The notes beneath the pieces were generated by a model. That model made no database searches. It was not told the origin of the DNA and saw only the letters and a program-made list of their open reading frames with translations. A stretch of 13,970 nucleotides of DNA from Victivallales bacterium. GTDB lineage: Bacteria; Verrucomicrobiota; Lentisphaeria; Victivallales; UBA1829. Below are positions 6,455 to 13,900 of this stretch, in pieces. The translations under genes were made by a program, and so were the position numbers. Each line of letters begins with the position of its first letter. Position 1 is the stretch's first letter. The stretch lies in contig JAEEQO010000064.1 in assembly GCA_016285335.1 (NCBI GenBank), positions 1-13,970 on the forward strand. The letters run 5' to 3'.

Positions 6455-6499
6455 TTTGACAATCAGATAAAAGACAAAGAAAAAGTCTATCTACAATCA

Positions 6500-6546
6500 G
6501 CCTCCGGAGCCAGCGATGGTTCCGGGGGCGATTCTTTTCTTTTTTA
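6500..6546 (+). terminator. Intrinsic terminator of the GH43 gene
   Basis: GCCTCCGGAGCC (6500-6511), loop AGCGAT, GGTTCCGGGGGC (6518-6529): a 12-bp stem with two G-T pairs, followed by ATTCTTTTCTTTTTT. It lies 46 bp after the stop codon. The IS-like sequence begins right after it. Confidence 0.85.
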
Positions 6547-7146
6547 GAACTTATCCCTAAATAGAGCTTGAATTTCTCAAAAATGATGCTATATTATCTG
6601 CATCCAACCAGCAGGAGGCAGACATGGCGCAAAAATCTTGGGAAATCACCGATGAATTCTGGTCGAAAGTGGAACCGCTGATTACGAAACCCAGGCGGGA
6701 TCCGAACAAGACCTATCAGAGAAGACGCGGAGCCGGACGAAAGCCAATGGATTATCGTAACGCTTTTGAGGGAATCGTATTTGTTCTCCGTACAGGAATC
6801 CAATGGAAAGCCTTGCCGAAGGAATACGGCAGTTCCAGCAGTGTCCATCGGTATTTCCAGAAGTGGGCGAAGGAAGGATTGTTCCTGAAGCTTTGGAAGA
6901 AGGGGCTGGCTGAATATGATGAGATGGAAGGGATTGCGTGGCGGTGGCAAAGCATCGACGGATGTATGACAAAGGCTCCGACAGCTCAGGAATCCGTGGG
7001 ACATAACCCCACGGATCGGGGAAAAAAATGGAAGCAAACGTCACACTCTGGTCGACGAGCATGGTGTCCCGTTATCGATCGTCGTGACCGGAGCAAACAG
7101 GCATGATGTCACGCAGGTCGAAGCCGTTCTGAAAAGCCGGGTGCGG
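6547..7146 (+). mobile_element. 3'-truncated IS5-family element (IS427-group-like)
   Basis: The left end probably begins at GAACTTATCCCTAAATAG, directly after the GH43 terminator; similar starts are familiar from IS5-family elements, but I cannot align it. A promoter candidate (TTGAAT 6568-6573; TATATT 6590-6595 at 16 bp or TATTAT 6592-6597 at 18 bp) and an AGGAGG ribosome site precede the transposase. The sequence stops matching the transposase near 7146, where antisense abiEii begins. No right terminal repeat or target duplication can be found, so the element is a dead fragment. Confidence 0.7.
6624..7146 (+). pseudogene. IS5-family transposase, frameshifted and 3'-truncated
   Basis: ATG 6624 follows AGGAGG at 6613-6618. 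The first 134 residues match the IS5/IS427 transposase N-terminus: ITDEFWSKVEPLI, the RKPMDYRNAFEGIVFVLRTG region, GIQWKALPKEYG, and WQSIDGCMTKAP with the first catalytic Asp (D112). At the A7 run 7022-7028 the conserved reading moves to the +1 frame (KNGSKRHTLVDEHGVPLSIV, then VTGANRHDVTQVEAVL). One A fewer would restore the frame, so this is either a one-base insertion or a slippage site. The protein then ends at the abiEii junction, before the second Asp and the Glu of the DDE triad, so it cannot be active. Frame 0 alone would give a 160-residue product. Confidence 0.85.
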
Positions 7147-7275
7147 TCTATAAAGAAAGCGCTCAATCGCATAACGCGTAAGGAGATGCATAAAGTTCTT
7201 ATTCTGTGCATGGGCTATGTTCTTTAGTTTCGCATATGCCGATGCTGCGAAGTTGACAGGATTTGGATTACTCAT
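7147..7275 (-). pseudogene. abiEii: abiEii toxin gene, truncated to its first 43 codons
   Basis: ATG 7275 overlaps the abiEi stop in an ATGA, the usual translational coupling of this pair. The reading NFAASAYAKLKNIAHAQNKN followed by FMHLLTRYAIERFLYR matches the start of AbiEii nucleotidyltransferase toxins (consensus '...LLTRYALERLLYRL'). Homology stops at 7147, where the sequence becomes antisense IS5 transposase. The frame stays open to 7072, so a 67-residue chimeric peptide is possible. The nucleotidyltransferase catalytic motifs would lie downstream and are absent, so no toxin activity is expected. Known AbiEii proteins are the toxin half of a type IV abortive-infection system. Confidence 0.8.
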
Positions 7276-7865
7276 GCAAATAGACTCTCTATATAAGGGG
7301 TTATGATTCGTCCAACATGACAAAATTCCGCTTCTTCCGTAATCTCTGGAATTGTAAATAGCTTTTTCCGATATCCATCACGCAGTGCTTCCATGGCGAT
7401 GTTGATACCGATTTTATTGCGGAATTTGAAGCAGTCTGCAACCGTTCTTGCCGGGGAATATATTTTGATTTTAAAACCGTAAATTTCTTTTTCCACAATT
7501 CCACGACTATGAATTTGCTCGGATAGATGAATACAAACGATAGGGCTGGTATTCATTTTGTGAAGGTGACGTCCCTGCGGCAGGGCAATCCACAGCGCCG
7601 TGGGGGATTGCGTTGTCATTTCATGGATTTGAAGCGCAGAAAGCAGACAGACAACGGCAAATGGCTCTTTTTTTACGACTTGTTCCAGGTCTGGATATGG
7701 AGATCCGATGGCGTTGGCCGGTGCATACACACCCCTGCACAGACGCACCAACCGACCACGCTTGCACTGATACGCAAGCGTCGAGCGCGTTATATGCCTA
7801 CGAGCGGCCTCCTTGACCGTAATGAGTTGGTCGCCCTGAAGGATTCTGTCTGTTTTGCAAGCCAT
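7272..7865 (-). CDS. abiEi: AbiEi-family antitoxin / transcriptional autorepressor (orphan)
   Basis: 197 residues from ATG 7865, with GAGG 6 nt upstream; a start 20 codons earlier would fall inside the promoter. Residues ~13-50 form a winged helix (LITVKEAARRHITRSTLAYQ, then GRLVRLCRGVYAP) like the AbiEi N-terminal domain. The C-terminal half holds KIKIYSPARTVADCFKFRNK and the IAMEALRDGYRK segment, closely matching the AbiEi antitoxin domain. In known type IV systems AbiEi binds its own promoter and counteracts AbiEii without direct contact. Here abiEii is cut after 43 codons, so the antitoxin has lost its partner but is intact, with promoter and operator kept. It could still repress its promoter or protect against a related incoming toxin. 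Confidence in the family is high. Confidence 0.88.
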   Translation of the reverse strand: MACKTDRILQGDQLITVKEAARRHITRSTLAYQCKRGRLVRLCRGVYAPANAIGSPYPDLEQVVKKEPFAVVCLLSALQIHEMTTQSPTALWIALPQGRHLHKMNTSPIVCIHLSEQIHSRGIVEKEIYGFKIKIYSPARTVADCFKFRNKIGINIAMEALRDGYRKKLFTIPEITEEAEFCHVGRIITPYIESLFA

Positions 7866-7890
7866 CTTTACCTCGTTCTTCGACAAAACT

Positions 7891-7914
7891 GCTATAAAGA
7901 TAGCACGATATAGC
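7891..7914. promoter_or_regulatory. Candidate AbiEi autoregulatory operator
   Basis: GCTATA (7891-7896), 12 bp, TATAGC (7909-7914) form a 6-bp dyad across the -10 box, with a nested GCTAT-AAAG-ATAGC (7891-7904). AbiEi proteins are known to bind inverted repeats in their own promoter. Confidence 0.45.
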
Positions 7915-7925
7915 CGATTTGTCAA
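7897..7925 (-). promoter_or_regulatory. Sigma-70 promoter of abiEi
   Basis: On the minus strand, TTGACA (7925-7920), exact 17-bp spacer, TATCTT (7902-7897). The start would be near 7890, about 25 nt before ATG 7865. Confidence 0.75.
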
Positions 7926-7945
7926 GATTGAATCACGATAAATCG

Positions 7946-7967
7946 CTAAAAAACTCGTATTTGAGTT
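7946..7967 (-). terminator. Weak candidate terminator of the giant surface protein gene
   Basis: On the minus strand, AACTC (7967-7963), loop AAATAC, GAGTT (7956-7952), followed by a run of T (to 7948). The stem is only 5 bp. It lies 24 bp after the TAA stop at 7994-7992. Confidence 0.35.
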
Positions 7968-7991
7968 GTTTGCTGTTTTGAGTTGGCCGCT

Positions 7992-10900
7992 TTACGCCAA
8001 GCTTGCGATGTTTGTCCACCCGGCCTTGTCGTCGAGCACCGCAAGCGAGGACGCGGAAGCATTCGCGAGGGCATCGCCGAAGCTCAGGGCATCCGAAATG
8101 CCGAGGCTGTCCGTTTCCGGCATGGCAAGGGCAGATGCTTCCGAGGCGGAGAGAGGAAGATCTTCGGACACGCTGACAACATCCACACTATAATACGCTT
8201 TGGAACCTTTCTTCGCGTTCGTCGAGGTCACACCGAGGAAGAACTGGCCGCCGGGCGCAGATTTCGCTTTCAGCTCGAAATCGTTCAACTCAGCGACGTT
8301 GTTCTTGCTCTTGACCGTCTTGAGAGCTTTCAACGTGCCGTTTTTCTGGAGGCCGTAGACTACGAGGCTGACGGCATCCGTGGCTGTAACCGTCAGGGAT
8401 ACTTTCGTCCCTGCAACGGCATCAATTCTCACGATGTCGCTATCATCCCCAGTCCCGACGAAGTTGGTGTAGACATTATCCCCGGCATCTTTGTATTCGA
8501 CCGGGGCATCTCCGTCGATCACACCATCGATCTGCAGCGGGTTCCCCTGGATCAGTGCCACGGCGTTTTCGTCTTCCCTGACAACATCAGCGACTTTTTT
8601 GGTCTTGCTGTTGAAGTTATTTTTGCCGAGGTCGCCATCCGCATAGAATTCGCTTTTCGCGTTGAGGCTCACGTTGTAATACGCTTCCTTGCCCTTCTTC
8701 GCGTCCGTGGACTGCACCGCGATGTAATACACCCCCTTCCGGAGCACGACCTGATTCTTCACACTGCCGTTGGGGGCGGTCGCCTTGGCAGAGACCGTCA
8801 GTTTGCTGCTGGCGACCGCCATCTTCCCGCTGTCGTTCACCGTGTAGACGACGAGCTTGGCCGCGCCGCCGGTGGTCTTGGCAAGGTCAAAGCTGAGCTT
8901 GGCAGTAGATTTCAGTTCAATCTTTCTGAAGTCCATGGCATCGCCGAAGCCGACGAAGTTGGTGAAGCCGTCGTGTTCCACTACCGTCTCGGCATCCGTG
9001 TCGATCTGGATGGCATGTTTTCCTGCTTCGAGGAAACTGCTGTCGATGACGAGCGCATCGGCATCAAGTACATTGGAATTCCACACGTCTTTCTGCTTCT
9101 TGTCGTACAGATACTTGTTGTCGCCGTTGTCGCCGTCGGCATAGAAGTAGCTCGGCTTGTCGCCGGTTTCGTTAAGTCTGACATTGTAGAACGCCGCCGC
9201 ATCCTTTTTCTTTGCATTCGTCGACTGCATGGAGATGTAATAATCGCCCGCCTCGACCAGAATCTGTTTCGTGGACTTGTCGTTTCCGCCTTTTTTGAGC
9301 GTGGTCGACTGGAGAGATTTCAGCGTGGTTTTCTTTCCGGTCTTTTCGTTGAGCTTGTAGATGGTGAACTTCACCGCGCCCGAAGCATCCAGGAAAAAGC
9401 TCAGATTCGCGGCTTTCTCCAGGCTGATCTTCGCGTAATCGATCGGATCGTTGAACCCGACGAAATTGTCGTAAACCGTGCCATCGACCGTTTGACCGAG
9501 GGCTGTTTCGTCCATTTGGACAGAACCTGCACCCTCTTTGATCGCAGTTCCGGCGGACTCCGCGAAATTCTCCTTGACGTTGCCGTCATTGTCGAAGACG
9601 GACCCGTTCTCTGTGCCGTTGTCTGGCTTTGGCTCCGGTTTCTCCTGCTCCGTACCGCCGCCCGAACCGCCGCCCGAACCGCCGCCGACCGTGAGCGTCA
9701 GGATATTGTTCTTGACCGCGAGCGCATACTTCGTGCCGTTGATGGTGCATTCATTCCCGACGTACAGGTATTCCGGCCAGTCGTTGTCGCCTTCGTAGCT
9801 GATGGAAACATAGCGAGTGAATCCCGCTGCATTTCCGAGCAGCTTGTATTCGCCTTTCGCCTGCTTGGTCGAGACGTTGGCGGTGAACTCCGGATTGCAC
9901 TGCAGCATGGCATAGTCGGAGACCATCACGCCGGACGGCGCCGCAGAGAGCTTGTCAAGGTCGTAGACGAACCAGTGACGGGTCGCGCCCCATTCCTCTC
10001 CGGAATCGTCTTCCCAGCCCTCCAGAACGCCATTGACCGTGATCGTGCCGCCGGCGAGGTGGAACGCCGCGCCGAGATCGACCTTGCCGCCCTCAATGGT
10101 GACATTGCCACCGGCGTTGACCGTGATGGTATTGGACAATGCGCGACCGCCCTCTTTAAGCGTCAGCTGGCCACCGTTTTCGATCGTCGCACCGAAGACG
10201 ATGCCGTTGACATCGACCGAGCCTCCGTTACCGACTGTGATCGAAGACACCTGTCCGTTTTCTCCGACCAGCACGTGATCGCACTCGCTCGAAGCGGAGA
10301 CCGCAAGCTCGACGTATCCGCTGTCGGAGTCGTAGACGACGCCGTTTTTGGAGAGCTTCACGGCGCCGATGAACGGCGGGTCCTGATTGTCGGAGACATG
10401 CAGGTACGCGACTCCTTTCTGATCGACGAGCGAATAATACAGGCCGTTATACGCAATGGCATCCATGCCGAACCCCATGAGGCCGAGGTCAGTTCCGTCG
10501 TTCGCCGCGAGGTGAATGTAGAGTTCGCCGGAACTGGGGGTATAGGAAATGCGGTAGTCGCCTTCTTCCGGCGTATCGTCGAGTTTCACGGTGAAGGTCC
10601 GCGTTCCAAGGAGCGGCAAGGTGTAGTCGATAAACATCTTGTTTTTATCGGCCTCGTGCGCGCCGAGGTCGAAGACGAACGAAGCGTCTGTCGAAACTCC
10701 CGGATGGTAGTAGTAGACCGTCATCGTCCCCTGGATCAGAATCGTGCCGGTGATAGTCGGCATATACTGACTGCTGAGGTCCATGCTTGCGTTTACGCCG
10801 ATAGTCGCGCCATTGAGCGTCCCGTCCCTCAAGGACAATTCACCGGAGTTGACGACGAGATCAGTAACGCTTCCCTCGCTCAGCCAGTACTCGCCGCCGT

Positions 10901-13900
10901 TGATGACCGCGTTGGTGACAGTGGCGCCGTCGTCGCGGAAGAATCCGCCCGCCTCGACCGTCAGCCCGTCCACATCGCCGCCGCCGAAGAAATAGCCGCC
11001 ATCAATGACCGTAACGTTCTTCGCGCGCTTGCCGTTCAGACTGAAGAGGTTGAAGTCGCCGTCCGGTTCCGGGCCGATCGTGATATCGTCGTAATCCCAC
11101 CCCTGCGTGTTGAAGACAACCGTATCGCTCCAGTAGCTCCAGACGTTGCCGTGCTTCACTCCCGCCTGAACGTAGTAATCCGTGCCGTCCTCGATGTCGG
11201 ACTTCCTGATGGTGGTGTAGTTGAGAAGCTGCTGGCCGGTAGTGATCACGACAGCGTCTGTCATCTCCGGGTTGTCGGCGTAGCGGAAACGATACTCGCG
11301 GACCGTATAATTCGAGTTGTCCACGCCGGTCGCGGTAAACGTGATGCCAGTGTTCTGCTTGTCCGTCGCACCCGATACCGTCAGTGTTGCGGGGGCGTCA
11401 GGACGGACCATCTGAACTGCGGTGAAGCTCGCCGCTTCGCTCCACGGACTCGTCACGCCGTAAATGTTCTCCACGCACGCCTGAACGTAATAGGTCCCGT
11501 TGTTGACGAGGTCGTCCTTGTTGAGGAGGAGAGCCGTGGTGCCCGTGAAGAGCCCCTCATCCCCCTCGACGACAATGGCGTCCGACATGTCGGCGCTCGC
11601 CGAATAGCGGTAGGAGAACTTTTTCGACAAACCGGAATCATCCGACGGAGTCACATTGATGGTGGCGGATTCGTGCTGGTCGCTGTTGGCGTTCTCCACG
11701 GTGACCGTGGGTGCGCTGATCTCGGCGCGTTCCGTTGTCAGATACAGCACGTTGTTTTCATCTTTCCGGAACTTGCACAGCGCTTTGCCGACCAGCGTGT
11801 ACTGGTCGAAGCCGACTTCGGCGGAAACGCCGCTGGCATGGTCGGTGACCGTGATCGTGCCCTCGAAATATGTAGCCTTGTCGGCGATCTTGAATTGTCC
11901 GTACACGGTCGAGTCGATCACGATGTCCAGTACTTTTCCGGAGAGCTTGTCCAGGTCGGGCAGGAATGCAATGTCGTCGTGAGAATAAAGCTCAGAAACC
12001 ACGAGTTCATCCGTCTGCTTGTACTGCTCGAAATGGATCTTGTGGCCGCCGCCGGAGATCGTGCGATAAGTCCCGAGCGTGCCTGCCGTCCAGATGTCCC
12101 CGGTCAGCCGGTAGATGCTGCTGTTGCCGCCGACGAAGGAAAGCCCTGCGCCGTACGCGATCGAAACATGGTCGTACACGGCATCGTCTTTCAGCGCGAG
12201 CGAACCGCCTGCCTCGACCGTGATGTTCCGCACTTCGCTGTCCGCCTCGATGACCAGCACACCGCCGTCTTTGACCGTAATGCCATCCGCAAACGCGCCC
12301 TTTTTGACTTCGGCCGCTTCGTCCTGCGCAGGGGTCTCGGCGGGGGACTCCGTTCCATCCCCGCTGCCTTCGCCGCCGAGATCTCCGTCACCTTCACCGC
12401 CGCCTTCTCCGTCTTCCGGCTGGAGATTCTGCGTGGCGTCGGCTTCAGGTTCAGGTTGCGCACCGCCGATTGTCAGCTCACCGTTGACAGTGAGGTTATA
12501 TCCTTCCGCGCCATCGTAAAGCGCGACCGTTCCGTTGACGGCGGTGTCTTCCACGATGCCGGCGATCCCGGCGTCCGTGAGTGCGGAACCGGAAATGAGT
12601 GAGTTTGCCGCGGCCGTGACCGCGAAACCACCCCCGGTGATACTGAACGCGCTTTCGTACTCGGCAAGTTCGAGGCCATCGGTCAGCGTGACGTCCTTGT
12701 ACTTCGCATTTGCGACAGTAAGAACCAGACACGACTGCTGTTCGCTCCACGCGGACAGATTCCCCGCCTTGTCGTAGGCGGCGACCTGGAAATCATAGGT
12801 ACCGTTCGGGACCTTATCGAATGTGAACGTGTTGGTCTTCACGTCAATTTCCGCCATATCCTCGTCGCCGACCGCATAGCGGATCTTATAGCCCGCAACG
12901 CCCTGATTATCCCATGATTCATCCCATGTGACAATTGTCCCGGTCGTCTTCCATTCGCTGCTGACGGTCTGAATCTGGTCCGGAGCTTCGGTGTCGACGG
13001 TGATGAACTCGCATGCCTCGCTCATATCGCTGTACGAGGGGGCCAGTTTATCGCTCGTCACCAGGAGATAGAACGAATAGCTCCCGCCCGGCAGGTCGTC
13101 GTCAGGCGCATACTCGAAGACGCCTGTTGCTTCAGTGACTGCAAATTCGGCGATCTTCGCACCCGTGTATTCGGTGGATTCGCTATCCGCGCGGAAGATG
13201 GAAATGGTCGCGTTTCCCGCCGCCGACAGGTCGCCCAATGAGTAGTTGATGGTCGCGGTGCGTTTTCCCTCGCCGACTTCGACCGTGCTGATGGACGGCT
13301 TCGTCACGGCGTCGGAGAACGTGTACGCGCCGAAAATGGATTTTTCATCGCCGTAGGCGTTGATCGTCCATTCGCCGAGGCCGGCGTTGTTCACGGCGAT
13401 GGTGACCCAGCTTTCCCCGGTTTTCCCGTTCACGCCGGAAAGTTCGTTCACGATCTGCATGTTTTGATGCAGGTTTTCCGCGATCGCCGCCTGCGTGTAC
13501 TCCACGCCATCGTAGGTGATCGACGCGTAGGGCGAGTCGGCGGAGACGCTGAAGGAAACCTGGAAAAAGGTCACCCCGGCTTCGGAGACGATGTATTTCT
13601 CGCTCGCCGACGGCGACGCGCCGCGCAGGGGCTCCGCGACGGAGATGCCTTTCGCCGAAACACCCTTGAGCAAACGCAGATTGCGGTTTTCCACCTTGAG
13701 CAGGTCAGTGGAACCGAGCAGGGTCACATCCCCCTCGAACGTGCTCTTGAACCCGATGGTGTAGTCGTTGCCGAACAAGGAGACCTTCTGCCATGCCATA
13801 ACATAGCTGTCGCTCGCGTCCTGATTCACGACGGCTGAGACGTTGGCGGACATCGCAAACCCGGCGAGCGGCCCGAAGATCCGTTCGCGCGGCACCGTGG

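Noticed and set aside
7983..12602. A 1539-codon open frame antisense to the giant surface protein
   Set aside because: Its codons are in exact register with the sense codons, so stops would need sense TTA, CTA or TCA, which this GC-rich gene avoids. The translation has no domain, signal or repeat logic, while the minus-strand reading has clear FN3, PPC-like and beta-helix patterns.
13893..13895. GTG 13895 as the start of the giant protein
   Set aside because: The frame stays open to the window edge through normal beta-rich coding sequence, and no signal peptide or ribosome site is found at the GTG.
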